Shown: positions 22,766-31,871 of the stretch, in pieces | How positions within the stretch are numbered: position 1 is the stretch's first letter | How the letters are laid out: every line of letters starts with the position of its first letter | DNA from: Lachnospiraceae bacterium | Lineage (GTDB): Bacteria > Bacillota > Clostridia > Lachnospirales > Lachnospiraceae | DNA length: 35,294 nucleotides | Assembly: GCA_017480565.1 (NCBI GenBank) | Contig: JAFVAL010000051.1 | Coordinates: forward strand, 1 to 35,294 | Direction of reading: 5' to 3' | Notes under the pieces: model-generated | What the model was told of the DNA's origin: nothing | Databases searched by the model: none | Seen by the model: only the letters and a program-made list of their open reading frames with translations | Translations under genes and position numbers: made by a program

Positions 22766-23446
22766 ATGAAGAAAGCGATTTTAGCGACAAAGGTCGGAAT
22801 GACTCAGGTCTTCGCTGAAGATGGTGTTCTGACTCCGGTCACCGTACTGCAGGCCGGTCCTTGCGTGGTAACGCAGGTAAAGACTGTCGAGAACGACGGT
22901 TACAGTGCAGTTCAGGTTGGTTATGGCGATGCTAAGGTGAAGGTCATTACCAAGGATGCAACCGGTACCAAGGTCGTAAGACACGTACACGGTGTGAAGA
23001 AGGCTCAGCAGGGTCTGTTCACAAAAGCGGGTCTTGAACCCAAGAAGTATTTAAAAGAGTTCCGTTTCGAGAACGCAGAAGAGTATTCTGTAGGCGACGA
23101 GATCAAGGCTGACATCTTTGCTGCAGGCGACAAGGTTGATGCAACCGCGAAGTCCAAAGGTAAAGGATATCAGGGCGCAATCAAGCGTTTTGGTCAGCAC
23201 AGAGGACCTATGGCTCATGGTTCCAAGTTCCACAGACATGCCGGTTCTAACGGCGCTGCATCGGATCCGAGCCGTGTCTTCAAGGGCAAGGGAATGCCTG
23301 GTCAGATGGGTGCTGTAAAGGTTACCACCCAGAACCTGGAAGTTGTCCGCGTTGATGTTGAGAATAACGTAATCTTAGTCAAGGGTGCTGTTCCCGGACC
23401 TAAGAAATCTATCGTGATCTTGAAGGAATCTGTAAAAGCAAACTAA
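22766..23446 (+). CDS. rplC: Ribosomal protein L3
   Basis: 226 residues from ATG 22766, which has AGGAGGTG upstream. It begins [16 protein letters not shown], the L3 signature. The central extension [19 protein letters not shown], which reaches the peptidyl transferase centre, is present, followed by [13 protein letters not shown] and MPGQMG. It is slightly longer than many bacterial L3 proteins (about 209), with the extra length in the first half. L3 starts 50S assembly. Confidence 0.97.
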   Translation: MKKAILATKVGMTQVFAEDGVLTPVTVLQAGPCVVTQVKTVENDGYSAVQVGYGDAKVKVITKDATGTKVVRHVHGVKKAQQGLFTKAGLEPKKYLKEFRFENAEEYSVGDEIKADIFAAGDKVDATAKSKGKGYQGAIKRFGQHRGPMAHGSKFHRHAGSNGAASDPSRVFKGKGMPGQMGAVKVTTQNLEVVRVDVENNVILVKGAVPGPKKSIVILKESVKAN

Positions 23447-23473
23447 TGCTTTTCGGAAAGGAGGAACACACAG

Positions 23474-24097
23474 ATGGCTAATGTATCTGTTTATAATATG
23501 GAAGGCCAGGCAATCGGCACAATCGAACTGAATGATGCCGTATTTGCTACAGAGATCAAAGAGCACTTAGTGCACCAGGCAGTTGTCCTGCAGCTTGCTA
23601 ACAAGCGTCAGGGAACGCAGAGCGCCAAGACCCGTGCTGAGGTCAGCGGCGGCGGCAAGAAGCCTTGGAGACAAAAAGGTACCGGTCATGCAAGACAGGG
23701 TTCCATCCGCGCTCCTCAGTGGACCGGTGGCGGCGTTGTATTTGCTCCGAAGCCGAGAGAGTACTCGTTTAAGATGAACCGCAAGGAGAAGCAGGCAGCG
23801 ATTCTTAGCGCTCTTTCTTCCAGAGTTGCGGAGTCCAAGATTTTCGTGATTGATGAACTGAAGGTCGATGAAGTAAAGACCAAAAAGATCGTCAACCTGT
23901 TAAATGGACTGAATGTAAAGAAGGCACTGGTTGTTACCGGTGAGAAGGATGAGAAGGTAGCTCTTTCTGCAAGAAATATTCCTTCCGTCAGAACGATTGC
24001 AGCAAACTCGATCAATGTCTATGACATTTTAAAGTATGACAACCTGGTCATCTCCAAGGACGCAGTTGCCAAGATTGAGGAGGTTTACAATGGCTGA
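23474..24097 (+). CDS. rplD: Ribosomal protein L4
   Basis: 207 residues. The long loop that lines the exit tunnel is visible: RQGTQSAKTRAEVSGGGKKP followed by WRQKGTGHARQGSIRAPQWT. L4 is the classic feedback regulator of the S10 operon, so it is the first candidate ligand for the leader at 22060-22260. AAAGGAGG precedes the start; the end overlaps rplW by 8 bp. Confidence 0.97.
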   Translation: MANVSVYNMEGQAIGTIELNDAVFATEIKEHLVHQAVVLQLANKRQGTQSAKTRAEVSGGGKKPWRQKGTGHARQGSIRAPQWTGGGVVFAPKPREYSFKMNRKEKQAAILSALSSRVAESKIFVIDELKVDEVKTKKIVNLLNGLNVKKALVVTGEKDEKVALSARNIPSVRTIAANSINVYDILKYDNLVISKDAVAKIEEVYNG

Positions 24098-24389
24098 TTT
24101 AAAGTACTACGATGTAATCCAGAAGCCCATCGTGACTGAGAAGTCCATGAGCGCTATGGCTGAGAAGAAGTATACGTTCCAGGTTCATGTGGACGCTACC
24201 AAGACTCAGATCAAGGATGCAGTTGAGAAGATGTTTGCAGGCACCAAGGTTTTAAAGGTCAACACCATGAATCTTGATGGTAAGTGGCGCAGACAGGGAA
24301 TGACCTACGGCAAGACCGCGAAGTCCAAAAAGGCGATTGTTCAGCTGACCGCTGATTCCGCTGAGATCGAGATCTTCGAAGGACTGTAA
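24090..24389 (+). CDS. rplW: Ribosomal protein L23
   Basis: 99 residues from ATG 24090 (GGAGG upstream, overlapping the end of rplD by 8 bp; a longer in-frame start has no site). IQKPIVTEKSMSAMAEKKYTF is the typical L23 N-terminus, split here as IQKPIVTEKS and MSAMAEKKYTF. The extended loop GKWRRQGMTYGKTAKSKKA follows. L23 sits at the tunnel exit and docks trigger factor and SRP. Confidence 0.96.
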   Translation: MADLKYYDVIQKPIVTEKSMSAMAEKKYTFQVHVDATKTQIKDAVEKMFAGTKVLKVNTMNLDGKWRRQGMTYGKTAKSKKAIVQLTADSAEIEIFEGL

Positions 24390-24418
24390 TTCGTTTTTAG
24401 ACACTTTATATTATGGCA

Positions 24419-24466
24419 GCGATCGCCGAAACGGATCGCACGCAGATGAATTTTAAGCGAATTCAT
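24419..24466 (+). other. Two hairpins in the rplW-rplB spacer
   Basis: GCGATC (24419-24424) / GATCGC (24434-24439), extendable with a bulged G, and ATGAATT (24446-24452) / AATTCAT (24460-24466). The second ends about 9 nt before the rplB ribosome binding site, which could let it modulate rplB translation. Confidence 0.45.
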
Positions 24467-24488
24467 TTGCCAGAAAGGAGTTATTAAG

Positions 24489-25331
24489 ATGGGAATCAAA
24501 ACATATCGCCCATATACACCTTCCAGAAGAAATATGACTGGTTCTGATTTCTCCGAGATCACAAAGACCACTCCCGAGAAGTCCCTGATCGTATCTCTGA
24601 AGAAGAATTCCGGCCGCAACAACCAGGGTAAGATTACCGTGAGACATCAGGGCGGCGGCAACAAGAAGAAATACAGACTTGTTGATTTCAAGAGAAACAA
24701 AGACAACATCCCCGCAACTGTTCTTGGTATCGAGTATGATCCGAACAGAAGCGCTAACATTGCACTGATTTGCTATGCAGACGGTGAGAAGTCCTACATC
24801 CTGGCTCCGAACGGCTTAAAGGTCGGTCAGAAGCTGATGAATGGTGAGAAGGCTGAGGTTCGTTTAGGAAACTGCCTGCCTCTGTCCCTGATCCCTGTTG
24901 GTACTCTGGTACACAATGTAGAGCTTTATCCGGGTGCAGGCGGACAGCTGGTAAGAGCTGCCGGCAACGCTGCACAGCTGATGGCAAAAGAAGGCAAGTA
25001 TGCAACCCTTCGTCTTCCTTCCGGTGAGATGAGAATGGTTCCGATCATGTGCCGCGCGACCGTTGGTCAGGTTGGCAACATCGATCACGAGCTGATCAAG
25101 ATCGGTAAGGCTGGACGTAAGCGTCACATGGGAATTCGTCCTACCGTTCGTGGATCCGTCATGAACCCGAATGATCACCCTCATGGTGGTGGTGAAGGTA
25201 AGACCAGCATCGGTCGTCCTGGTCCGTCTACTCCTTGGGGCAAGCCTGCTCTGGGTCTGAAGACCAGAAAGAAGAACAAGAAGTCCAACAAGTTAATCGT
25301 CAGAAGACGTGACGGAAGCACGATCAAGTAA
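24489..25331 (+). CDS. rplB: Ribosomal protein L2
   Basis: 280 residues. [20 protein letters not shown] opens the protein. Also present are the RNA-binding segment [20 protein letters not shown] and the C-terminal [20 protein letters not shown] with the His essential for peptidyl transferase function. L2 joins the 50S and 30S subunits at the interface. It has AAAGGAG upstream. Confidence 0.97.
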   Translation: MGIKTYRPYTPSRRNMTGSDFSEITKTTPEKSLIVSLKKNSGRNNQGKITVRHQGGGNKKKYRLVDFKRNKDNIPATVLGIEYDPNRSANIALICYADGEKSYILAPNGLKVGQKLMNGEKAEVRLGNCLPLSLIPVGTLVHNVELYPGAGGQLVRAAGNAAQLMAKEGKYATLRLPSGEMRMVPIMCRATVGQVGNIDHELIKIGKAGRKRHMGIRPTVRGSVMNPNDHPHGGGEGKTSIGRPGPSTPWGKPALGLKTRKKNKKSNKLIVRRRDGSTIK

Positions 25332-25344
25332 GGAGGATTGAAAA

Positions 25345-25623
25345 ATGGCACGTTCATTAAAGAAGGGTCCGTTTGCCGATGAGTCTTTATTAAAGAAAGT
25401 CGACGCTATGGAGAAGTCCGGTGACAAGTCCGTGATTAAGACCTGGTCCCGTCGTTCCACGATCTTCCCTCAGTTTGTAGGCCACACGATCGCTGTTTAC
25501 GATGGCAGACGCCATGTTCCGGTGTATGTAACCGAAGATATGGTTGGACATAAGCTCGGTGAGTTCGTTGCAACAAGAACTTACAGAGGTCACGGAAAAG
25601 ACGAGAAGAAGTCTAGAAGATAA
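25345..25623 (+). CDS. rpsS: Ribosomal protein S19
   Basis: 92 residues beginning [20 protein letters not shown], with [20 protein letters not shown] and [20 protein letters not shown], as in all bacterial S19 proteins. It forms part of the 30S head with S13. AAGGAGG lies upstream, 13 bp after rplB. Confidence 0.97.
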   Translation: MARSLKKGPFADESLLKKVDAMEKSGDKSVIKTWSRRSTIFPQFVGHTIAVYDGRRHVPVYVTEDMVGHKLGEFVATRTYRGHGKDEKKSRR

Positions 25624-25653
25624 GTATAAGAGATTTGAAAGGAGGTCACATCC

Positions 25654-26043
25654 ATGGCGAAAGGACATAGATCCCAGATCAAGAGAGAAAGAAACGAGAA
25701 CATGCGAGACAGAAGACCATCTGCAAAATTATCTTATGCAAGATGCTCTACGACCAAAGCTTGTTTCGTTCTTGACGCTATCAGAGGCAAGGATGTTGAG
25801 ACTGCATTAGCGATTCTCGAGTACAACCCGAGATACGCTTCCAGCATTATTAAGAAATTATTGAATTCGGCAATTGCCAACGCAGAAAATAACAACGGTA
25901 TGAGTCGTGATAACCTGTATGTCGCAGAGTGCTACGCAAACAAGGGACCTACGATGAAGAGAATTCAGCCCAGAGCACAGGGTAGAGCTTACAGAATCGA
26001 GAAGAGAATGAGCCACATTACGATTGTGCTTGATGAGAAGTAA
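25654..26043 (+). CDS. rplV: Ribosomal protein L22
   Basis: 129 residues. [20 protein letters not shown] and the beta hairpin [20 protein letters not shown], which reaches into the exit tunnel (a macrolide resistance hot spot in other species), are clear. The N-terminus is about 15 residues longer than in Bacillus ([20 protein letters not shown]). GAAAGGAGGT is upstream. Confidence 0.96.
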   Translation: MAKGHRSQIKRERNENMRDRRPSAKLSYARCSTTKACFVLDAIRGKDVETALAILEYNPRYASSIIKKLLNSAIANAENNNGMSRDNLYVAECYANKGPTMKRIQPRAQGRAYRIEKRMSHITIVLDEK

Positions 26044-26053
26044 GGAGGACATT

Positions 26054-26710
26054 ATGGGACAGAAGGTTAATCCTCATGGCTTAAGAGTTGGAGTTATTTC
26101 TGATTGGGATTCCAGATGGTATGCAGATTACGATTTCGCTGACAATCTGGTAGAAGATTACAAGATCAGAAAGTTCGTAAAGAAGAAATTATTCAATTCC
26201 GGCATTGCAAAGGTTGAGATCGAGAGAGCTTCCGACCGCGTGAAGTTAATCATCCACACTGCAAAGCCTGGCATGGTGATCGGCAAGGGCGGTTCCGAGA
26301 TCGAAACTCTCAAGAAAGAGCTCAAGGCTTTCACCGACAAGAAGATTTTAGTAGACGTTAAGGAAGTTAAGAGACCTGATGCAAGTGCTCAGCTCGTAGC
26401 AGAGAACATCGCTTCTCAGCTTGAGAACCGTGTTTCTTTCCGCCGTGCAATGAAGTCCACGATGGGCAGAACCATGAGAGCCGGCGCAAAGGGCATCAAG
26501 ACTGCAGTTTCCGGTCGTCTGGCAGGTGCTGATATCGCTCGTTCCGAGTTCTACAGTGAGGGAACCATCCCGCTGCAGACCCTGCGTGCAGACATCGACT
26601 ACGGCTTTGCAGAGGCTGATACTACTTACGGCAAGCTTGGCGTAAAGGTATGGATCTACAAGGGCGAGATTCTTCCTGCAAAGGCTAAGAAGGAAGGGAG
26701 CGATAAGTAA
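26054..26710 (+). CDS. rpsC: Ribosomal protein S3
   Basis: 218 residues from ATG 26054 (TAAGGAGG upstream). [20 protein letters not shown] is the S3 start. The KH domain has the [18 protein letters not shown] loop, and the C-terminal part carries [21 protein letters not shown]3 forms the mRNA entry channel with S4 and S5. Its stop overlaps the rplP start (TAATG). Confidence 0.97.
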   Translation: MGQKVNPHGLRVGVISDWDSRWYADYDFADNLVEDYKIRKFVKKKLFNSGIAKVEIERASDRVKLIIHTAKPGMVIGKGGSEIETLKKELKAFTDKKILVDVKEVKRPDASAQLVAENIASQLENRVSFRRAMKSTMGRTMRAGAKGIKTAVSGRLAGADIARSEFYSEGTIPLQTLRADIDYGFAEADTTYGKLGVKVWIYKGEILPAKAKKEGSDK

Positions 26711-27144
26711 TGTTAATTCCGAAAAGAACAAAGCATAGAAAACAGTTCCGTGGAACAATGGCCGGCAAGGCTAACAGAGGAAACAAGATTTCCAACGGTG
26801 AATATGGTATTGTCGCTATGGAGCCTGCATGGATCCGCTCCAACCAGATCGAGGCTGCCCGTGTTGCTATGACTCGTTATATCAAGCGTGGCGGACAGGT
26901 TTGGATCAAGATTTTCCCTGATAAGCCCGTTACCAAGAGAGCAGCTGGTATCCGTATGGGTTCCGGTAAAGGTGCTACCGAGTACTGGGTTGCAGTTGTA
27001 AAGCCGGGCCGCGTTCTCTTTGAGATCGCAGGTGTTCCGGAAGACGTTGCCAAAGAAGCACTCCGCCTTGGCGTTCACAAGCTTCCTCTGAAGTGTAAGA
27101 TCGTCTCCAAGGCAGACTTAGAGGGAGGTGCTGATAATGAGTAA
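26710..27144 (+). CDS. rplP: Ribosomal protein L16
   Basis: 144 residues beginning [40 protein letters not shown] is the conserved region near the A-site tRNA. The Arg hydroxylated in some bacteria lies in this region. Its start overlaps the rpsC stop by one base and its end overlaps rpmC by 8 bp. Confidence 0.97.
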   Translation: MLIPKRTKHRKQFRGTMAGKANRGNKISNGEYGIVAMEPAWIRSNQIEAARVAMTRYIKRGGQVWIKIFPDKPVTKRAAGIRMGSGKGATEYWVAVVKPGRVLFEIAGVPEDVAKEALRLGVHKLPLKCKIVSKADLEGGADNE

Positions 27145-27349
27145 GACCAAGAAAGCATTGGATGCTCTGAAAGCAAAATCCGTAAATGAACTGAACGATG
27201 AATTAGTTGCTGCGAAGAAGGAACTTTTCAATCTGAGATTCCAGAATGCGACCAATCAGTTAGACAACACCAGCAGAATTAAAGAAGTCAGAAAGAACAT
27301 TGCTCGCATTGAGACTTTGATTTCTGAGAAGTCTAAGGCTGCTCAGTAA
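27137..27349 (+). CDS. rpmC: Ribosomal protein L29
   Basis: 70 residues from ATG 27137 (GGAGG upstream, inside the end of rplP). It is a small helical protein with [20 protein letters not shown] and the C-terminal [19 protein letters not shown], the L29 motif. It lies at the tunnel exit next to L23. Confidence 0.95.
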   Translation: MSKTKKALDALKAKSVNELNDELVAAKKELFNLRFQNATNQLDNTSRIKEVRKNIARIETLISEKSKAAQ

Positions 27350-27369
27350 TCGAGGAAGGAGGAACTAAC

Positions 27370-27624
27370 GTGGAGAGAAATCTTAGAAAAACCCGTGTGG
27401 GTTTGGTCGTCAGCAACAAGATGGACAAGACAATTGTCGTTGCAGTCGTAGATAACGTAAAGCATCCCCTTTACAACAAGATCGTGAAGAGAACCTACAA
27501 GTTAAAAGCTCATGATGAGAATAACGAGTGCAATATCGGTGACAGAGTCAGAGTAATGGAGACAAGACCGTTATCCAAGGATAAGAGATGGAGACTTGTC
27601 GAGATTATCGAGAGAGCAAAATAA
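27370..27624 (+). CDS. rpsQ: Ribosomal protein S17
   Basis: 84 residues with a GTG start at 27370; GGAAGGAGG lies 7-8 nt before it and no ATG is nearby. [20 protein letters not shown] and the C-terminal [20 protein letters not shown] identify S17, a primary 16S rRNA binding protein. Within the superoperon it is the only gene seen with a non-ATG start. Confidence 0.96.
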   Translation: MERNLRKTRVGLVVSNKMDKTIVVAVVDNVKHPLYNKIVKRTYKLKAHDENNECNIGDRVRVMETRPLSKDKRWRLVEIIERAK

Positions 27625-27671
27625 TCTGTACCTGTGCTTAAGCTATTATAGCGAAAGGAGTAATCAAAGTT

Positions 27672-28040
27672 ATGATCCAGCAAGAATCAAGACTTAAGGT
27701 TGCCGACAATACCGGTGCAAAGGAATTGCTCTGTATCCGCGTATTGGGTGGTTCGACCAGAAGATATGCAAACATTGGCGACATCATCGTTGCTACGGTC
27801 AAAGATGCAACGCCCGGTGGTGTTGTTAAGAAGGGTGAAGTTGTAAAAGCAGTTGTCGTTCGTACCAAGCACGGCGCTCGTCGTAAAGACGGTTCCTACA
27901 TCAAGTTTGATGAGAACGCTGCAGTCATCATCAAGGATGACAAGAACCCGAGAGGAACCCGTATTTTCGGACCAGTTGCAAGAGAGCTTCGTGAGAAACA
28001 GTTCATGAAGATCGTTTCTCTCGCTCCGGAAGTATTATAA
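27672..28040 (+). CDS. rplN: Ribosomal protein L14
   Basis: 122 residues beginning [20 protein letters not shown], with [20 protein letters not shown] and the C-terminal [16 protein letters not shown]. It is a typical L14 at the subunit interface and the binding site of RsfS. The site is GAAAGGAG. Confidence 0.97.
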   Translation: MIQQESRLKVADNTGAKELLCIRVLGGSTRRYANIGDIIVATVKDATPGGVVKKGEVVKAVVVRTKHGARRKDGSYIKFDENAAVIIKDDKNPRGTRIFGPVARELREKQFMKIVSLAPEVL

Positions 28041-28053
28041 GGAGGGTATCGAG

Positions 28054-28359
28054 ATGGCAATGCAGAAGATTAAAAAGGGTGATACCGTTCAGGTTATCGC
28101 CGGCAAGGATAAAGGCAAACAGGGTAAGGTTCTCTCCGTCAAGGACGGCAGAGTTCTGGTACAGGGCGTCAACATGGTGACCAAGCACCAGAAGCCGAAC
28201 GCAGCCAATGCAAACGGCGGTATCGTTACCCAGGAAGCCCCGATTGATGCTTCCAACGTCATGTTAGTATCTGGCGGCAAGGTTACCAGAGTTGGCTTTG
28301 AGGTACGTGATGGCAAGAAGGTCCGTATCGCAAAGAAGACCGGTGAAGTTGTTCGCTGA
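28054..28359 (+). CDS. rplX: Ribosomal protein L24
   Basis: 101 residues with the KOW motif [20 protein letters not shown] near the N-terminus and [13 protein letters not shown]24 is an early assembly protein of the 50S subunit. The first ATG (28054) has GGAGG at good spacing, so it is preferred over the Met two codons later. Confidence 0.96.
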   Translation: MAMQKIKKGDTVQVIAGKDKGKQGKVLSVKDGRVLVQGVNMVTKHQKPNAANANGGIVTQEAPIDASNVMLVSGGKVTRVGFEVRDGKKVRIAKKTGEVVR

Positions 28360-28380
28360 TCTTAAGAGGAGGAAATTAGT

Positions 28381-28920
28381 ATGGCTAGATTAAAAGAGAC
28401 TTATCTGAACGAGATCGCTCCTGCAATGCAGAGCAAGTTCGGATATAAGAACGTTATGCAGATTCCGAAGCTCGACAAGATCGTTGTTAACATGGGTGTT
28501 GGCGAGGCAAAGGATAATGCAAAGGTTTTAGAGTCCGCAGTTAAGGATATGGAGATCATCACCGGCCAGAAGGCAGTGATCACCAAGGCTAAGAACTCGA
28601 TCGCTAACTTCAAGATTCGTGAAGGCGTAGCTATCGGCTGCAAGGTTACCTTAAGAGGCGAGAAGATGTATGAGTTCGCTGATCGTCTGATCAACTTAGC
28701 ACTTCCCCGCGTACGTGACTTCCGTGGTGTTAACCCGAACGCGTTCGACGGCAGAGGCAACTATGCACTCGGTATTAAGGAACAGTTGATTTTCCCGGAG
28801 ATCGAATATGATAAGGTAGATAAGGTCAGAGGTATGGACGTTGTATTCGTTACCACCGCTAAGACCGACGAGGAAGCTCGTGAACTGCTTCGTTTATTCG
28901 GTATGCCTTTTGCGAAATAA
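28381..28920 (+). CDS. rplE: Ribosomal protein L5
   Basis: 179 residues. [40 protein letters not shown] and the C-terminal [20 protein letters not shown] are L5 blocks. L5 binds 5S rRNA and contacts S13 across the subunit interface. AAGAGGAGG is upstream. Confidence 0.97.
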   Translation: MARLKETYLNEIAPAMQSKFGYKNVMQIPKLDKIVVNMGVGEAKDNAKVLESAVKDMEIITGQKAVITKAKNSIANFKIREGVAIGCKVTLRGEKMYEFADRLINLALPRVRDFRGVNPNAFDGRGNYALGIKEQLIFPEIEYDKVDKVRGMDVVFVTTAKTDEEARELLRLFGMPFAK

Positions 28921-28938
28921 TAGGAGGAAAGAGTAGTT

Positions 28939-29124
28939 ATGGCAAAGACTTCTATGAAGGTAAAACAGCAGCGTCCGGCTAAGTTCTCCACCAGAGAATA
29001 TACCCGCTGCAGAATTTGCGGACGTCCCCATGCATACCTGAGAAAATACGGAATTTGCAGAATTTGCTTCCGTGAATTAGCTTATAAGGGCGAGATTCCG
29101 GGCGTTAAGAAAGCAAGCTGGTAA
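28939..29124 (+). CDS. rpsN: Ribosomal protein S14, zinc-binding type
   Basis: 61 residues, the short zinc form (S14 type Z). Ligands Cys24, Cys27, Cys40 and Cys43 are in CRICGRP and CRICFRE. Many Firmicutes keep a second zinc-free copy under Zur control elsewhere; none is in this window. TAGGAGG lies upstream. Confidence 0.97.
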   Translation: MAKTSMKVKQQRPAKFSTREYTRCRICGRPHAYLRKYGICRICFRELAYKGEIPGVKKASW

Positions 29125-29145
29125 TCTGGAAAGGAGGAAGACAAA

Positions 29146-29550
29146 ATGACAATGAGTGATCCTATTGCGGATATGCTGACAAGAATCCGCAACGCGAATA
29201 CTGCGAAACATGATACCGTTGATGTTCCTGCTTCCAAGATGAAGGTTGCAATCGCTGACATTCTTGCAAAAGAAGGATATATCAAGAAATACGAAATCGA
29301 AGAGAATGAGAAGGGTTTTAAGAACATTCACATTACTCTGAAGTACGGCGCAGACAAGAACGAGAAGGTTATCACCGGCATGAAGAGAATCTCTAAGCCT
29401 GGCCTTCGTGTGTATGCGAACGTAGAAGAACTTCCTAAGGTTCTGGGCGGCCTGGGAATCGCAATCATTTCCACCAACAAGGGTATTCTGACTGACAAAG
29501 AGGCCAGAAAAGAGAACGTTGGCGGCGAAGTGTTAGCATTTATTTGGTAA
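29146..29550 (+). CDS. rpsH: Ribosomal protein S8
   Basis: 134 residues beginning [20 protein letters not shown] and ending with [25 protein letters not shown] 29146 has GGAGG at 8 nt and is preferred over the Met two codons on. In E. coli S8 is the translational repressor of the spc operon. A large structured spacer follows this gene here. Confidence 0.97.
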   Translation: MTMSDPIADMLTRIRNANTAKHDTVDVPASKMKVAIADILAKEGYIKKYEIEENEKGFKNIHITLKYGADKNEKVITGMKRISKPGLRVYANVEELPKVLGGLGIAIISTNKGILTDKEARKENVGGEVLAFIW

Positions 29551-29558
29551 TAAGATCA

Positions 29559-29698
29559 GCACCCATTGCACAGGATGCAAAGACGGAATTCAACTTGTTG
29601 AAATGACGGATTTGCAGTATGTGCAAGAGGTGGCCTAGGCGCGTAGCGACTCGGGCCGCCTCACAGTGAGCAATGCGAAGCATTGCGAACCTGGGTGC
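29559..29698 (+). other. Multi-hairpin RNA element between rpsH and rplF
   Basis: A closing stem GCACCCA (29559-29565) / TGGGTGC (29692-29698) encloses five hairpins in a row. They are TTGCA-TGCAA (29566-29580), TTCAA-TTGAA (29589-29602), TTGCA-TGCAA (29612-29626), GAGGTGGCC-GGCCGCCTC (29627-29662, one G-T pair) and GCAATGC-GCATTGC (29670-29686). The element takes most of a 195-bp spacer in an operon where most spacers are 10-50 bp. It ends about 30 nt before the rplF ribosome binding site. It may be a regulatory RNA or an inserted palindromic repeat element. Confidence 0.6.
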
Positions 29699-29745
29699 AT
29701 AACATTTAAAGGGTTAAACCCAGAAGAATATGGAGGTAACGGCAT

Positions 29746-30288
29746 ATGTCACGAATCGGTAGAATGCCTATCGCGGTACCGGCAGGTGTTACTGTTGATA
29801 TTGCAGAAAATAATAAGGTGACAGTTAAGGGACCGAAGGGAACGCTTGAGAGAGTCCTTCCGTCCGAGATGGAGATTACATTAGAGGGTGCAGAGGTCAT
29901 CGTCAAAAGACCGAACGATCTGAAGAAGATGAAGTCCCTTCATGGCCTGACAAGAACATTGATCAACAACATGGTTGTTGGTGTGACACACGGCTATGAG
30001 AAAACTCTGGAGATCAACGGTGTTGGTTATAGAGCTTCTAAGGCTGGCAAAGAGCTGACCTTAAACCTTGGTTATTCTCATCCGGTTATCATGACCGATC
30101 CTGAGGGTATCGAGTCTGTTGTCGAGGGTACGAACAAGATCATCGTCAAGGGCATCGACAAGGAGAAAGTTGGTCAGTACGCAGCGGAGATCAGAGAGAA
30201 GCGCGGACCGGAACCTTACAAGGGCAAAGGTATCAAGTACTCTACTGAGACTATCCGTCGTAAAGTCGGTAAGGCTGGTAAGAAGTAA
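29746..30288 (+). CDS. rplF: Ribosomal protein L6
   Basis: 180 residues beginning [20 protein letters not shown], with [20 protein letters not shown] and the C-terminal signature [17 protein letters not shown]6 sits at the factor-binding region of the 50S subunit. TGGAGGT is upstream, behind the structured spacer. Confidence 0.97.
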   Translation: MSRIGRMPIAVPAGVTVDIAENNKVTVKGPKGTLERVLPSEMEITLEGAEVIVKRPNDLKKMKSLHGLTRTLINNMVVGVTHGYEKTLEINGVGYRASKAGKELTLNLGYSHPVIMTDPEGIESVVEGTNKIIVKGIDKEKVGQYAAEIREKRGPEPYKGKGIKYSTETIRRKVGKAGKK

Positions 30289-30304
30289 TTGAGGAGGGAA
30301 TAAC

Positions 30305-30673
30305 ATGGTTAACAAGGTAAGCAGAGCCGATATTCGGGAAAAGAAGCATAGAAGAATGCGTCATCATCTTGCCGGAACATCTGAGAGACCCCGCCTCGCA
30401 GTCTTCCGCAGCAACAATCATATGTATGCTCAGATCATTGATGACTCCGTAGGGAAAACACTGGTTTCCGCATCTACTCTGGATGCTGACATTAAGGGTC
30501 AGGTCGAGTATACGGATACCGTGGAAGCAGCAGCCTGCGTAGGTACCGTTGTAGCTAAGAGAGCACTCGAAGCAGGGATCAAAGAGGTTGTCTTTGACCG
30601 CGGCGGATACATTTACAAAGGTAAGGTCCAGGCACTGGCAGATGCAGCGCGCGAAGCCGGTCTTGAATTCTAA
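30305..30673 (+). CDS. rplR: Ribosomal protein L18
   Basis: 122 residues, with [34 protein letters not shown] and the C-terminal [20 protein letters not shown]. It is a 5S rRNA binding protein that cooperates with L5. TTGAGGAGGG lies upstream. Confidence 0.97.
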   Translation: MVNKVSRADIREKKHRRMRHHLAGTSERPRLAVFRSNNHMYAQIIDDSVGKTLVSASTLDADIKGQVEYTDTVEAAACVGTVVAKRALEAGIKEVVFDRGGYIYKGKVQALADAAREAGLEF

Positions 30674-30688
30674 GCAGGAGGAAATCAT

Positions 30689-31198
30689 ATGAAACGTGAA
30701 ATCATTGATCCGAGTCAGTTTGAATTAGAAGATAAGGTCGTAGCCATCAAGCGCGTTGTTAAGACCGTAAAGGGCGGCCGTCATATGCGTTTCACCGCAC
30801 TGGTTGTTGTCGGTGACAAGAACGGACATGTTGGCGCAGGTCTTGGTAAGGCAATTGAAATCCCTGAGGCAATTCGTAAGGGAAAAGAGGACGCGATGAA
30901 GAAGATCATTACCGTTCCGATCGACGAGAACGGCAGTGTACCGCATGACTTTATCGGTGAGTATGGCAGTGCAGAAGTGCTGCTTAAGAGAAGCCCTGAA
31001 GGTACCGGTATCATCGCGGGCGGTCCCGCTCGTAACGTACTGGAGCTGGCTGGTTATAAGAACATCAGAACAAAGTCTCTGGGTTCCAACAACAAGCAGA
31101 ACGTCGTTCTTGCAACGATGAGTGGCCTTAGCCAGTTAAAGACTGCAGAAGAAGTTGCACGCCTTCGCGGCAAGACCGTCGAAGAAGTCTGCGACTGA
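30689..31198 (+). CDS. rpsE: Ribosomal protein S5
   Basis: 169 residues. [40 protein letters not shown] and [20 protein letters not shown] are conserved S5 blocks. It lines the mRNA entry site and affects decoding accuracy. CAGGAGG lies upstream. Confidence 0.97.
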   Translation: MKREIIDPSQFELEDKVVAIKRVVKTVKGGRHMRFTALVVVGDKNGHVGAGLGKAIEIPEAIRKGKEDAMKKIITVPIDENGSVPHDFIGEYGSAEVLLKRSPEGTGIIAGGPARNVLELAGYKNIRTKSLGSNNKQNVVLATMSGLSQLKTAEEVARLRGKTVEEVCD

Positions 31199-31219
31199 TG
31201 CTACAGGAGGTAACAGATC

Positions 31220-31411
31220 ATGGCAGATAAAGTGAAGGTTACATTAGTTAAGTCCCCTATCGGCGCAATCCCGAAGCATAGAGCAACGGTTGCAGCCCTG
31301 GGCCTCAAGAAGCTGAATCATTCGGTTATTCTCCCGAACAATGATGCAACCAAGGGAATGGTTTTCCAGGTCAAGCATTTGGTGAAGGTTGAGGAAATCG
31401 AAGCTGAATAA
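31220..31411 (+). CDS. rpmD: Ribosomal protein L30
   Basis: 63 residues. [20 protein letters not shown] followed by [12 protein letters not shown] is the L30 signature. It is a small surface protein of the 50S subunit. ACAGGAGG lies upstream. Confidence 0.96.
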   Translation: MADKVKVTLVKSPIGAIPKHRATVAALGLKKLNHSVILPNNDATKGMVFQVKHLVKVEEIEAE

Positions 31412-31430
31412 GAGCGAGGGAGGAATAGCT

Positions 31431-31871
31431 ATGAATTTATCAGAATTAAGACCGGCTGACGGCGCTAAGCAGAACGACAACTTCCGCAGAGGCCGTGGAC
31501 ACGGTTCAGGCAACGGCAAGACCGCAGGTAAGGGTCACAAGGGTCAGAAGGCTCGTTCTGGAGCTCCGAGACCTGGATTCGAAGGCGGCCAGATGCCTCT
31601 TTACAGAAGACTCCCTAAGAGAGGCTTCAAGAACATCAATACAAAAGAAATTATCGCATTAAACGTATCGGATTTGAACCGTTATGAAGATGGTGCAGAA
31701 GTTACCATCGAGTCTTTGATGGATATCGGTTTAATCAGTCACCCGAAGGACGGCGTAAAGATTCTTGGAAACGGAGAGTTAACAAAGAGACTGGATGTGA
31801 AGGTCAACGCTTACAGTGAAAGCGCAAAGACTAAGATCGAGGCTCTTGGTGGAAAAGCTGAGGTGATCTGA
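31431..31871 (+). CDS. rplO: Ribosomal protein L15
   Basis: 146 residues from ATG 31431, with GGGAGG upstream. [15 protein letters not shown], then the Gly/Lys-rich RNA-binding arm [20 protein letters not shown] and [20 protein letters not shown], identify L15, a late assembly protein of the 50S subunit. The stop overlaps the secY start (TGATG). Confidence 0.97.
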   Translation: MNLSELRPADGAKQNDNFRRGRGHGSGNGKTAGKGHKGQKARSGAPRPGFEGGQMPLYRRLPKRGFKNINTKEIIALNVSDLNRYEDGAEVTIESLMDIGLISHPKDGVKILGNGELTKRLDVKVNAYSESAKTKIEALGGKAEVI

